NCBI RefSeq assembly: GCF_003597395.2
Contig: NC_133770.1
Span: 28,749,496-28,813,495 of the forward strand
Direction: 5' to 3'
Source of the DNA: Chelonoidis abingdonii
Taxonomy: Eukaryota; Chordata; Testudines; Testudinidae
DNA: 64,000 nucleotides
The position numbers and the translations under genes are program-made. Positions within the stretch are counted from its first letter, which is position 1, and the number at the start of each line of letters is the position of its first letter. Below the pieces are notes generated by a model. It saw only the letters and a program-made list of their open reading frames with translations, had not been told where the DNA came from and made no database searches. Below are positions 12,694 to 22,816 of the stretch, in pieces.

Positions 12694-13610
12694 TGGGTGA
12701 TCATAAGCATAAAGTCCAAATTTGAACCTTAAGCATCCAAAATGTGAGGTCCTCTATGAACCCTCCAAGCTTAATTACCAAGCTGGGGGATTTGGATAGC
12801 GGCTGCCCAGACGGGGAATCAGTGCCTGCCGTCACTCTAGGTCTCCCCAAAACCTTCCCTGGGGACCCAAGACTCAGATGCCCTGAGTCTACAACAAACG
12901 GGAAATTAACACCCTCCCCTTGGCTCCTCTTTATTTCCTCCCGGCTGCCCCTCCTGGATGGCCCTGGACGAATCACCCTATTTCAATTCCATTTGAATGC
13001 AAAACGAGAATCCAGTTCTTTCACCTCAGTCAGCAGCCCCTGCAAAGGTAGCTGGCAATCGAGGACAAAGAGATTCCCCCGCCCAGTCTTTCCCTGAGAA
13101 GGACCATAACCCTGGCACAAGATCCTATCCCCTGAGCCTCAACTAGAAAAGAAATCCAAACAAGTTTTAAAAAGAAACTTTATATAAAAAGAACGAAAAA
13201 AGACATAAAACTCGTCTCTGTTATCAAGGTTGACAATATTACAGGGTCAATTGCTTAAAAGGAAAAATGAATAAACAAGCCTTATCCAAAAGAAGATATA
13301 CAATTTAAAAATTCCAGCAAACTACACACACGTAAATACAAAAAAAAAACATAAGGCCTATTGTCTTTCTACCTTTGTACTTACCACTTGAACAGTAAGA
13401 TTTAGAAAAGCCTGGAGATAGAGACCACTCGCATAGCCGAGGAGAGCACAGACCAGAGACACAGACAAAAGGACACACACCCCAAAAATTCCCTCTCTGA
13501 GCTTTGAAAAATCCAGTTTCCTGATTGGTCCTCTGGTCAGGTGTTTGGTTCCCTTTGTTAACCCTTTACAGGTAAAAGAAACATTAACCCTTAGCTATCT
13601 GTTTATGACA
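12694..13610 (-). mobile_element. Solo LTR with 6-bp TSD (GGAGGA), nested
   Basis: The segment starts TGGGTGATC and ends TTATGACA on the plus strand. It is flanked by GGAGGA at 12688-12693 and 13611-13616. Read on the minus strand it begins TGTCATAAACAGATAGC, which I recall as the start of an abundant turtle LTR-like repeat. It is 917 bp with no internal retroviral genes, so it is a solo LTR. The left boundary is less certain than the right. The 117-codon frame at 12744 lies inside it and is not a gene. Confidence 0.6.
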
Positions 13611-13744
13611 GGAGGAGAATGAGCAATGGAGGGAGAGGGGATGGAGTGAGTGGGGATGAGGCCCCGAGGAAGCAGCAAGGGTAGGGGGTGGAGCAGGAGT
13701 GTTCGGTTTTGTATGGTTAGAAAGTTGGAATCCCTAGTTTCAAA

Positions 13745-14164
13745 CTATTATTGCATTGTGTAAAACTTCCTGTCCAGATCTAAAGCCACTGAAGCTTATG
13801 GATGCATCTGTTGATTTTGATTGACTTTGAAGCGGGCCCTGAAACTGTCATGTACTGTTGCTATATGTTCTTTATATGTTGCTCTATTCATCTCCAGAGC
13901 TCTCTGCTTTTATGTGGTAGGTCATCTGAAAAATAAAAGTCTAAATAAATTAATTTAGAAATTTCTCTGGGTATTATTGTGATACGAAGTGCTCAATAAA
14001 TATGAGTTATCAGTATTGTTAACCCCCAGCATTCAAGCATCATGAATCAGGTCCCAAAAATCAAGAGGTTGGCTTTAAAATCATGACTTTTTATTAAAAA
14101 AAAAAAGTCGGTGTCTTTTTATTTGCCTATTTGTGCATTTAGGAGCTTTCCAGGTGCACTCAGG
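13745..14164. other. Gene-free stretch
   Basis: It is AT-rich with no supported gene. The phrase 'catgaatcaggtcccaaaaatcaagag' followed by 'ttaaaatcatgac' suggests an old unnamed repeat, but I cannot place it. Confidence 0.35.
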
Positions 14165-14420
14165 ATGTATTTTCATAGATTCATATACTCACAGATTCCA
14201 GGGCCAGAAGGGACCATTATGATCATCTAGTCTGATCTCATGTATAGTTCAGGCCATTGAACATAATTCCTAGAGCAGATCTTTTAGAAAAACATCCAAT
14301 CTTGAATTAAAAATTGTCAGTGATGGAGAATCCACCACGACCCTTGGTATATTGTTGCAGTGGTTAATTATTCTCACTGCTAGAACTTCTTAAGCTTTTT
14401 ACTGCAACCATGCTGTCTAG
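14165..14420 (-). repeat. CR1-type LINE 3' fragment, antisense
   Basis: 'cagaagggaccattatgatc', followed by 'atctagtctgatctcatgta' and later 'gtgatggagaatccaccacg', is the reverse complement of the CR1 3' untranslated end. It is truncated and diverged. Confidence 0.75.
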
Positions 14421-16045
14421 ACATTTTTTTAATGAAAGCTAGGAGTCTCGTATAATAAGTGCCCCCAGAAGCTTGATCTGTACAAAAACCATCAAATATT
14501 GTGAGGTTCATGATGAAATCTCCAGAACTGATAACACTGATTATTGCAATATTGAGCAAAATTTGCTTCCAACACCTGCAGTCTGGTTCTGCTTATGGCA
14601 AGCATCCTAATAGACCATTTGTGGTGATGGAAGTAATCTTGACATTATCAGTGTTGAATTGTGCAGAGCTTTCTTCTGTACACTTAAAAGGAAAGGGGGG
14701 GAATTATAATAAGCAATGGATGTTGTTCTTTTTGTTTGTCCACCGTTGCTTCTCTTCTCAGTATTTTCCAGAGATAAGTAAGGTCGCAAGAAAACGATAA
14801 TTGACAATAAATGGGATAGATTTACTAAGCTGATATTTAAAAGAGGATTATGTGAAATACAAGTCTGAAGTTTTTAATAACAATCCAAAGCAAAATTATG
14901 CTGTAGTGTATGATGATAGGCATGTGCTTTCTACTACAAAACACATCATTTGGGAGTTTACTTTGATGCAGTAAATTCCAAGAAATCACATGCCATGAAG
15001 ATTCCCCATTAATAACCTACGACACCTTTGAGCTATATGATTTAATCTCACCCTCTAAGAAATAGCCTCTTTTGGAGGCAAATCCTGTCTGCAGCATGCA
15101 GCTGTGCATTGCTTTACACACTAAGGCTTGAGGGAGGAGTCAGATACACTGTGTCAAGCCACAAAGCAAAGCCACTCCAAAGCCTCTTCTTCAGTCTTAG
15201 GGCTTCAGTATCAAGCTTCATGTGTGGGTAGTGGGACCAGTAATGGGTTTTCATTGGGTGCAGATCCACCAGCCTCCCTCCTCTCATCTCTGTCCCACTG
15301 CTGTGGAATGAGCCCTGGCAGTGCTGGGCTCTACAATTGCCAAGGAGGGCAGCGTGCATACTCCTACTATGTTCTTGGTTTACCATGGCTCTCCACAGAC
15401 ATATGAGACAGGGCAGGATTTGGCCCTTTATGTCTTAGATCAAATTCCTTGTTATCTGATCAAAGCCCATGTAAATAGATCTTGTGCAGGTGACCCACAT
15501 GACGTTAGGGAAATAGGAATAGAATTCTCTCCCCAACCTGTGAGCACCATCAACACAGATACTTAGTACCAGATCCTCCAAGGTATTTAGGCACCTAATT
15601 CCTATTGATTGCTAATGCAGTCCATGGACTGGAGCAGGCGCCCTGTCTTACAGTGCTCCTCCCACTTGGGACTTTTAGCTAGTGGTCCTGTGTATTTTAT
15701 GCCCAACTTATTCCATGTCCAGCTATCTGTGTTATCACACACAGAAATGCCACAGAGCACTGCTGGGACACAGGGGGGATGTGAAGTCCTCCTCCATTGC
15801 CTCTCCGTGGTCTCTTCCCTATGCAATAGAAACTCAAAACTTCTGCTGTATATTCTGTGTGCTTTCTAACCTAGGCAAGGTGTGTGCAGCAAGACTGCTT
15901 CCAAAAAAGGTGAAAGACCGCACTGATAGTTAAAGCTGTTTGAGTAGTAAAAAAAATGTGACTGATGACTATTCTCAAATAGTAGTGCCACATTCAGAAT
16001 GCTACGGTTCTGGAGGTATGATCATTGGTTGTCCGTGAGCATTAA
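14421..16045. other. Gene-free stretch
   Basis: Several overlapping 80-100 codon frames on both strands (14501-15933) show no domain or exon structure. A scrap resembling the palindromic 'tatttaggcacctaattcc' repeat lies near 15585. Confidence 0.35.
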
Positions 16046-16049
16046 GACA

Positions 16050-16160
16050 ACCATGGAAGCTTATGCCCAAATAAATGTGTTAGTCTCTAAGGTGCCACAA
16101 AGACTCCTCCTTGTTTTGGCTGATACAGACTAACACGTCTATCCCTCTGAAACCTGGTTT
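16050..16160 (+). mobile_element. Penelope-like element 3' tail fragment
   Basis: 'tgttagtctctaaggtgccac', followed by 'gatacagactaacac' and 'tctatccctctgaaacctgg', matches the 3' tail of Penelope-like elements that I recall from many vertebrates. It belongs to a subfamily distinct from 18619-19364. Only about 110 bp remain and no TSD could be found. Confidence 0.55.
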
Positions 16161-16386
16161 ATTTGAGATGACCTCTGAAAACTGAAAAGTTTCACAAATT
16201 TTAGCGTGAATGATTTTTCCACATAGAAGTTCATTCACACAGAAGTGTATTATTCCAGTCAACCAATATGTTGGTTGGAACTCTTCATATGTTTATTTTA
16301 GGCATGTGTTTAACCACCTGGTTGAATCACAGCCTGTATGCGGTAATTTGTTCAATCCATTTCATTTCTTTTTCTCTCACACACAG

Positions 16387-16467
16387 GAATCAGAAGCACT
16401 TGATGAACAGGCAAATCCAATTAACCTCATTACACCTTATGAGAACAAGAGGAGCATGCTACGGTAG
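16387..16467 (+). CDS. Candidate terminal coding exon (unidentified)
   Basis: A long pyrimidine tract (about 16360-16380) ends in 'acacacag', a good splice acceptor. It is followed by 26 codons open in frame and a TAG stop at 16465-16467. The peptide is hydrophilic and ends in 'PYENKRSMLR', with a charged, non-repetitive composition unlike the chance frames around it. I do not recognise the protein. The upstream part of this frame (from 16210) would be intron. No partner exon is identifiable in the window, and a chance frame is quite possible. Confidence 0.2.
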   Translation, partial: ESEALDEQANPINLITPYENKRSMLR

Positions 16468-16469
16468 CC

Positions 16470-17700
16470 TGCAACATTCCTTTCCTAATCTGGTTTTAAT
16501 TCATAGGACATCACATGTCTGCTAGCTGTGAGCACAGTGCATCGTGCAGCAGGAGGAAGTATTTTAGTGTGGCGTAATTAAAAGGATTCCTACCACACAT
16601 GCAATTACATGCTCTCTGCTTTTCGTTATTAAAGGTTTCCTTTGTTTGGGTATACTGCAAATTAGTTGCATGTGTGAATGTTTTTGCTGCAATCTCATCC
16701 TCAGCTATTTGGTACAAGGGAGTGCATCATCATATTAACCTCACAATTAACCCTTGTTACAAGGGCTGCCCAGTGCAGGTGCAGCAACATTTCTTTATAG
16801 CAGAGAACATGCCTCATGCACCACTAGTGGCCTCAGTTATGGAGCAAATATGCTAACAACATATGCTTGTTGTTTATAGTGCAAGTTCTTTACTAACTGA
16901 ATAACTGAGGGATTGAAGAGCTACAGTCAGTAGAATTCTAGAAGTCATTTAAATGTAAAAATAAAGTCTAGGTCCGAAACTGTCTTATTGAAACTGATTT
17001 TGTACAGTTTCTGTCAGCAGTTTTCTCTCCAAAATACAGACTTTATGTAAATGTTTGATTGTGTGGTACATTTCCACTGTGAGGACAGCAAAATTCAGGG
17101 TATTTTGGTCCAAATCCAAGCAAGAGGTTAAAATAATAAGAGGAAAGGATCCCGGAAGATTTCAGCACAATTAAACTTTGCCATCTGAAGACAAGCTGTC
17201 TGTTACAGGTCATACATTTGATGGATATCTCCAGTAAACAAACAGTATTTCATCTTCAAAACAAACAGACATTGAAGTCTTGGAAAGGAAAAAAATAGTC
17301 TGAAACATATTAGCCCAAGTGTGACATAATATTAGTAATTACAGAAAGAATAACATGGTCACCTGGAAGCAATATAATGGCTTTCTGCACTTAGATCCAA
17401 AAAACTTTCAGAAACCCATGCCTCAGGTTCAAGACCAACTTCACACTTAAGACAATTTGGCTAGAAAAGGATTTAACCAAAAATTAGAGATATAATACAG
17501 GATGATAGACTTGCTTCCTTTGGTTACATGTGTAACAAATATCAGCTACCGCTCTCTCACAGTTACTTCTTTCAGCAGCTATGCTCAAGGATTCATGCAA
17601 GGAAAGGGGACAATGGGTCTATTTCAATTTCTAGAAGAAAATGTTAAGAAATATGGAAACAAAAGTCACTTTGTCAGAATTACTTTTAGGTGGCTTAATA
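16470..17700. other. Gene-free stretch, nothing recognised
   Basis: It is AT-rich. If the exon at 16387 is real, the first part would be its 3' untranslated region. No clear polyadenylation signal near the stop codon was identified. Confidence 0.35.
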
Positions 17701-17704
17701 ATAA

Positions 17705-17885
17705 GAGATAATGCTATCTCCTAGAACTGGAAGGGACCTTGAAAGATCATTGACTCTAGCCCCCTGCCTTTACTAGGCAGGACCAATTTTGCTTCAGATC
17801 TCTAAGTGGTCCCCTCAAGGATTGAACTCATCAACCCTAAGTTTAGTAAGCCAATGCTCAAACCACTGAGCTATGCATTACTCTC
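17705..17885 (-). mobile_element. Cry-type SINE, antisense
   Basis: On the plus strand it reads from the CR1-like tail ('tcctagaactggaagggacc') to the tRNA-like head ('aaaccactgagctatgc'), so it is the reverse complement of the SINE at 6750. It is diverged, with a damaged head. Confidence 0.75.
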
Positions 17886-18605
17886 TCAAGCTTAAGCTCA
17901 AAGCAAAATGGTGAAAAGAATTTAGCCCTTACTATCACAACAGAAACCTGTGAGGATATCTGGCTTAATGTGAAAGATACTTCAAGTTCTTTACCTAGCA
18001 ATTCTTTCAGAAAAAGATATTAAACAGGTATCACTGGACTCCAGAATGTTTGTTTAAAGCTAGATTGAATGATGGAGATGGAAACAGCCACATACCAACC
18101 TTTTACACATCCTCTGTACCTGTCAACAAATGCATGTGTTCTTGAACACCATATTCAGTGCTCTTCTCAAAAACTTTAAGGGCTGCTATCTTTCTTTCTT
18201 CAAGCTTATGTATATTATGGATGGTGGATGAGTTGTTATTACCATTTAACATTAAGAAATGGATTGCAGTAACTCTTTTAGTGGCCAAAAGAGTTATTTT
18301 GAGAAAATGTAAATCTGCAATTCCTCCTTCATACACAGACTGGCTTGGTGAGCTCTCTACTACTGCATTAATGGAAAAAATTACTACTGAATAGACACGC
18401 TTGGAAAAAAATATGAGAATGTCTGGTCACACATGAAACTATTGCATACTTTTGCAGTTTAGTATATTAGTCTTCGAAACTGAGAGGTTATATTCTCAGT
18501 TATTTATCTCTTTAGTTACTTTAATAATTTATGCTCTGCATGACCTCTATGGGTTCAGGCTGGTTTGTTTTTTCCCCAGGTTTTACAAATAGAACATTGA
18601 ATTTT
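17886..18605. other. Gene-free stretch with a small hairpin
   Basis: A perfect 10-bp inverted repeat (TAACTCTTTT / AAAAGAGTTA, loop 7) lies at about 18269-18295. Overlapping 77-78 codon frames on both strands here show no family resemblance. Confidence 0.35.
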
Positions 18606-18618
18606 GTTATTTATATGA

Positions 18619-19364
18619 AGCTTCAAAGAGTCCTGTGGCACCTTATAGACTAACAGAAGGATTGGAGCATAAGCTTTCTTCGGTGAATACTCACTTCGTC
18701 AGACGCATGTGATGGAAATTTCCAGAGGCTAGCCATTCACAGTCCTTGTTTAATCCTGAGCAGATGGTGTCAAATTTGCAAATGAACTGAAGTTCACCAG
18801 TTTCTCTTTGGAGTCTGGTCTGGTCCACAACAGCACCAGTTCATTCACTTGCACGTCCACCAATGTAATATACACTATCATGTGCTAGCAATGCCCCTCT
18901 GCTATGTACATCGGCCATACTGGACAATCCCCACATAAAAGGATAAATGGACACAAGTCAGATATTAGGAATGGCAATATACAAAAACCTGTAGGAGAAC
19001 ACTTCAACCTCCCTGGACACACAATAGCAGATTGAAAGGTAGCCATCCTGCAGCAAAAAACTTCAGGACCAGACTTCAAAGAGAAACTGCTGAACAACTA
19101 CAAAAGCAGTTTCTCCTCCCTATGTGTTCACACCTCAACTGCTAGAAGAGGGCCTCATCTTCCCTCATTGAACTAACCTTGTTATCTCTAGACTGATTCT
19201 TGCCTGCATATTTATACCTGCCTCTGGAAATTTCCACTACATACACCTGATGAAGTGGGTATTCACTTAGGAAAGCTTAGGCTGCAATACTTCTGTTAGT
19301 CTATAAGGTGCAACAGGACTCTTTGTCACTTTTTACAGATCCAGACTAACACGGCTACCCCTCT
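18619..19364 (+). mobile_element. Penelope-like element with inverted pLTR arms
   Basis: The element is flanked by a perfect 13-bp TSD, GTTATTTATATGA (18606-18618 and 19365-19377), in the size range usual for Penelope-like elements. The left arm (about 18625-18827) is an inverted copy of the right arm (about 19065-19330). Visible pairs are 'gagtcctgtggcacc' with its complement near 19305, and 'ccagtttctctttggagtc' with its complement near 19075. A short tail, 'agactaacacggctacccc', follows the right arm. Between the arms is a GIY-YIG nuclease remnant. The reverse transcriptase region is missing, so this is a 5'-truncated copy that cannot move by itself. Confidence 0.8.
18860..19101 (+). pseudogene. 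GIY-YIG endonuclease remnant of Penelope-like element
   Basis: The frame starting at 18860 reads 'NVIYTIMC', then 'MYIGHTGQ', 'RINGHKSDIR' and 'PVGEHFNLPGH'. These are the GIY and YIG signature strands, the conserved Arg region and the downstream Glu/His segment of the endonuclease carried at the C-terminus of Penelope-like polyproteins. In the family this nuclease nicks target DNA so that the element's reverse transcriptase can prime from it. The frame is broken by a TAG at 18887-18889 and a TGA near 19033. The upstream reverse transcriptase is absent. The identification rests on motif order and on the surrounding pLTR arms. Confidence 0.75.
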
Positions 19365-19385
19365 GTTATTTATATGATATTTCCA

Positions 19386-19457
19386 TCTTGTGGATGTATT
19401 TACGTATGTTTTGTTTTGTTATATGTTTATATTTTATATAAAAATAACAAAAATAAA
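19386..19457. other. AT-rich flank of the DIRS insertion
   Basis: This is low-complexity TTTTATAT sequence between the Penelope-like and DIRS elements. DIRS-type integration does not normally duplicate the target, and none was seen here. Confidence 0.4.
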
Positions 19458-19656
19458 TTTCTTCTTCGAGTGATTGCTCATATCCATTCCAGTTAGGTGT
19501 GCACGCGCAGCGTGCATGTTCGTCGGAAGATTTTTACCATAGCAACACTCGGTGGGTCGGCTGGGTGCCCCCTGGAGTGGCGCCGCCATGGCGCCGGATA
19601 TATACCCCTGCCGACCCAACCGTCCCTCAGTTCCTTCTTACCACTCGTGTCGGTCG
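19458..19656 (+). repeat. DIRS left inverted terminal repeat
   Basis: It begins at about the 'tttcttcttcgag' boundary and includes 'gctcatatccattccag'. It runs to 'cctcagttccttctta' and is matched in reverse complement by about 24005-24190. The two share a GC-rich core ('cggtgggtcggctggg', 'cccctggagtggcgc'). A TATA-like 'gatatatacc' at about 19597-19606 could be the element's promoter, which is an inference. Confidence 0.85.
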
Positions 19657-19715
19657 TTGGAACAAGTGAAGCGCTGCTTAGCTGATCTCCACCTTCCCAG
19701 CTACTCATAGTTTTC

Positions 19716-20894
19716 TTGTCGGAGCACTGGGTGCCAGAGGCTACTGTTAGCCGCCCCCCTCCTGCGGCTACGGAGGATGCTCCCATTCAGGCACCAGACC
19801 CTCAGGTCCCACTGGAGCCGGACATCACCCAAGTCCATGAGACAGCAGAGGATTCGATTGTCCCTGGCCTTTCCTCTTCCTCTTCTCCAGATGAAGCGGT
19901 GGCGGGGATATCCTCCTTGGGCCTGCCTCCAATTGACCTAAGGTCACATCAAGACCTCCTGAGATGGGTGGCTCTGAATATGAACCTCCAGGTGGAGGAG
20001 GTTCCGGAGATAGAGGACCCAGTGGTAGATATTTTGTCGGCTGACACTCCCACAAGGGTGGCCTTACCATTTATTCAGACGATCCAAGTGAAGGCTGATA
20101 CCATCTGGCAGTCTCCAGCATCTATTCCGCTCATGGCTCGGGGAGTTGAGAGGAAGTACATGGTGCCCTCTAAGGGGTACAAGTACCTGTACGTACACCC
20201 TCCTCCCTGCTCCCTTGTCGTCCAATCGGTTAACGAAAGGGAGCACCATGGCCAGCAAACTCCTGCCCCAAAAGCAAAGGAGGCTAGGCGCATGGATTTA
20301 TTGGGGCATAAAATCTACTCTGCTGGGGGCCTCCAACTCAGGGTGGCAAACCAACAAGCCTTGCTTAGCCGCTATAAGTATAACACCTGGGAGGCAGTTG
20401 AGAAATTCACAGAGCTAGTCCCCCAAGACTTGCGCCAAGAGTTTGCGGCCCTTTTGGATGAAGGAAAGAAGGTGGCGAGAACTTCTCTCCAGGCCTCCTT
20501 AGATGCAGCCGACTCCGTGGCCAGAACTGTGGCTTCAGGAATTACCATGAGGCGAATATCATGGCTTCAGGTGTCAGGCCTTCCACCTGAATTGCAGCAT
20601 ACGATACAGGACTTGCCCTTCGAAGGTCAGGGCCTATTTTTGGAAAAGACTGACCCTAGGCTGCAGAGTCTGAAGGATAATAGGGTGATCATGCGCTTGC
20701 TCGGGATGCACACACCGCAGACTCAGCACAGACCCTTCCGGCCCCAGCCTCAGCACCCTTACCCCCTGCCTAGACAGCAGAAGGACTTCGGCAGGAGGCT
20801 TGGCCGAGGCAATGGTAGAGGGCAGTCCGGACCCCAAGGGGGTCAGAATCACGGCCCCGCCAAACCACCCGCGGGACTTAAACCAAACTTTTGA
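19716..20894 (+). CDS. DIRS gag-like protein (ORF1)
   Basis: The frame is open for 393 codons (from 19716; from 19686 after a TGA) with no stop until 20892-20894. It starts at TTG; the first ATG in frame is at 19980, so the true start is missing, lies upstream of a lesion, or is the internal ATG. The protein has an acidic, Pro/Ser-rich N-terminal third ('SSSSSPDEA'), a central helical part with 'DLLGHKIYSAGGLQLRVANQ', and a basic Gln/Pro/Gly-rich tail, as expected for a nucleic-acid-binding capsid-like protein. No CCHC zinc knuckle is visible. It overlaps the RT frame by about 95 bases. Position and composition support the call. The protein family itself was not recognised independently. Confidence 0.7.
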   Translation: MSEHWVPEATVSRPPPAATEDAPIQAPDPQVPLEPDITQVHETAEDSIVPGLSSSSSPDEAVAGISSLGLPPIDLRSHQDLLRWVALNMNLQVEEVPEIEDPVVDILSADTPTRVALPFIQTIQVKADTIWQSPASIPLMARGVERKYMVPSKGYKYLYVHPPPCSLVVQSVNEREHHGQQTPAPKAKEARRMDLLGHKIYSAGGLQLRVANQQALLSRYKYNTWEAVEKFTELVPQDLRQEFAALLDEGKKVARTSLQASLDAADSVARTVASGITMRRISWLQVSGLPPELQHTIQDLPFEGQGLFLEKTDPRLQSLKDNRVIMRLLGMHTPQTQHRPFRPQPQHPYPLPRQQKDFGRRLGRGNGRGQSGPQGGQNHGPAKPPAGLKPNF

Positions 20895-21921
20895 AGGCAC
20901 ATCCGAGGGCGACGTACCAGTTGTTCAACAGGATCCTTTCCCTCCCTTTTGCAACTGCCTTTCCTCTTTCCTTCCTGCGTGGACCCAACTAACTTCAGAT
21001 CGTTGGGTCTTACGCATGGTAGAATTTGGATACCACCTTCAGTTTATTTCTCTCCCTCCCTTCTACCCTCCATCCTCATCCCTCTTCAGGGACCCCTCTC
21101 ACGAGCAAATCCTCTTGCAGGAGGTACGGTCCCTCCTTGCCATGGGAGCTATAGAGGAGGTACCGGAGGACTTGAGGGGCAAGGGGTTCTACTCCCGATA
21201 TTTCCTAATCCCCAAGGCAAAGGGAGGTCTCAGACCAATTCTAGACCTGTGGGGACTCAACAAGTTCTTGATAAAGTTGAAGTTCCGCATGGTATCCCTG
21301 GGAACCATCATCCCATCCTTGGATTGTGGAGACTGGTATGCCGCCCTCGATATGAAGGACGCGTATTTTCACATTGCCATTTATCCTCTGCACAGACGGT
21401 ACCTCAGGTTTGTGGTCAACCGTCAACATTTCCAATTTACGGTCCTTCCATTTGGCCTCTCCACAGCCCCAAGAGTGTTCACAAAGTGTATGGCCGTAGT
21501 CGTTGCCTCCCTCCGTCGTCGACGCATACACGTCTTCCCGTATCTTGATGATTGGCTCATTCGCGGGGCCTCCAAGACCCAAGCAACACGGCACATGGGC
21601 ATCATCAAGGACCTATTCATCCAACTAGGCCTGATGATCAACCTAGAGAAATCTACTCTGGTTCCCACACAAAGCATAGGGTTCATTGGGGCCATTCTGG
21701 ACTCCAATCTCTCCAGGGCCTGTTTACCACAGCCGCGGTTTCACGCAATGATATCGATTATACAAGGCCTACAAAAATTCCCAACCACTTCAGCTCGAAC
21801 TTGTCTCAGCCTCCTGGGTCACATGGCTCCCTGCACGTTTGTGACCAAGCACGCCAGGCTGCGCCTACATCCCCTCCAAACTTGGCTCTCCTCAGTATGC
21901 CACCGGGGAGACACAATATAG
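20800..21921 (+). pseudogene. DIRS reverse transcriptase (ORF2, first part)
   Basis: The frame overlaps the end of the gag-like ORF and has no ATG at its left limit (it begins TTG; an ATG follows 12 bases later). Landmarks in order are: 'WTQLTSDRWVL' at the DIRS-typical N-terminus; 'FLIPKAKGGLRPILD'; 'ALDMKDAYFHI' with the first catalytic Asp; 'FTVLPFGLSTAP'; and 'FPYLDDWLIRG', whose YxDD box is intact. The stop at 21919-21921 is caused by a frame change, because the same protein resumes in the third frame at about 21897. The enzyme copies element RNA into DNA. In DIRS elements it is fused to RNase H. Confidence 0.85.
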
Positions 21922-22816
21922 ACAGGATCCTCACGGTTCCCCCGAGACTCCTAGGCTCCCTCGACTGGTGGTTGACGCCCTCCATGGTGTGTGCAGGAAT
22001 GCCGTTCCATCCGCCCCAGCCTTCTATGGCCCTGACGACGGATGCGTCATCTCTCGGCTGGGATGCTCACCTCGGACATCTTCCCACTCAAGGCCTTTGG
22101 TCATCTCAGGAGCTGGCCTTGCACATCAATGTCCGAGAGTTGAGAGCAATCCACCTTGCGTGCCAGGCGTTTCAACAGCATCTGCAAGGCTGTTGTGTCT
22201 CAGTGTTCACAGACAACACAACGGACATATATTACATAAACAAACAGGAGGGGACATGGTCCTCCCCCTTTGTCAGGAAGCCATTCAACTCTGGGACTTT
22301 TGTATAGCCCATTCGATAGACCTGGTATCGTCCTTTCTCCCAGAGGTTCGGAACACTCTGGTGAATCGACTCAGCAGATCCTTCCGCTCTCACGAGTGGT
22401 CGATCCGTCTGGACATTATTCATTCCGTTTTCTGAAAGTGGGGATTTCCCCGCATAGACCTCTTCGCTTCCCACGAGAATAGGAAATGCCAGATGTTCTG
22501 CTCCTTCCAAGGTCTCTCCCCGGGCTCGATCTCAGACGCTTTCCTGATACCGTGGACGAGCCAACTGCTTTACACCTTTCCACTGTTCCCTCTGGTTCAC
22601 AGGGTCCTGCTAAAGCTCCACAGGGATGGAATTCGCTTGATCATGATTGCCCCAGCGTGGCCCAAGCAGCACTGGTACACCATGTTGTTTGACCTGTCGA
22701 TAGCCAGCCCAATCACCCTGCCTCTTCTCCCAGACCTCATAACTCAGGACCACAGCAGACTTGACCACCCAGACCTGCAGTCCCTTCACCTCACGGCATG
22801 GCTTCTGCGTGGTTGA
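21897..22816 (+). pseudogene. DIRS RNase H and post-RNase-H region (ORF2, broken)
   Basis: From about 21897 the third frame carries 'DRILTVPPRLLGSLDWWL' and RNase H motifs 'LTTDASSLGWDAH' (Asp), 'NVRELRAI' (Glu) and 'VFTDNTTDIYYINKQ' (Asp). Near 22245-22260, around a G-rich run, the reading shifts to the second frame ('LWDFCIAHSIDLVSSFLPE'). There 'NTLVNRLSR' has Asn where the last acidic residue is expected. A TGA at 22433-22435 interrupts it. The same frame then resumes with 'RIDLFASHENRKC' and '...APAWPKQHWYTMLFDL', a segment typical of DIRS proteins after RNase H, and stops at 22814-22816. So there are two frameshifts (about 21900 and 22250) and one nonsense codon. Confidence 0.8.

Larger units (their letters stand above)
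11875..13736. mobile_element. hAT-like element with 8-bp TSD, carrying two later insertions
   Basis: The left end is TAGGGTTGCCAGG and the right end is GTTGGAATCCCTA, a degenerate inverted copy. Near-identical 8-bp repeats flank it: GTCTCAAA (11867-11874) and GTTTCAAA (13737-13744). Inside, two arms of about 100 bp (roughly 12018-12118 and 12122-12225) form a long GC-rich inverted repeat around 'gctcccattgg'. A 122-bp MITE (12483-12604) and a solo LTR (12694-13610) have inserted into it. Short overlapping open frames at 11985-13097 are products of this GC-rich repeat and are not genes. Confidence 0.75.

Noticed and set aside
11985..13097. Stack of overlapping 70-117 codon frames on both strands
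   Set aside because: They lie in the GC-rich inverted repeat of an hAT-like element and in an LTR. They show no domain and mirror each other across strands.
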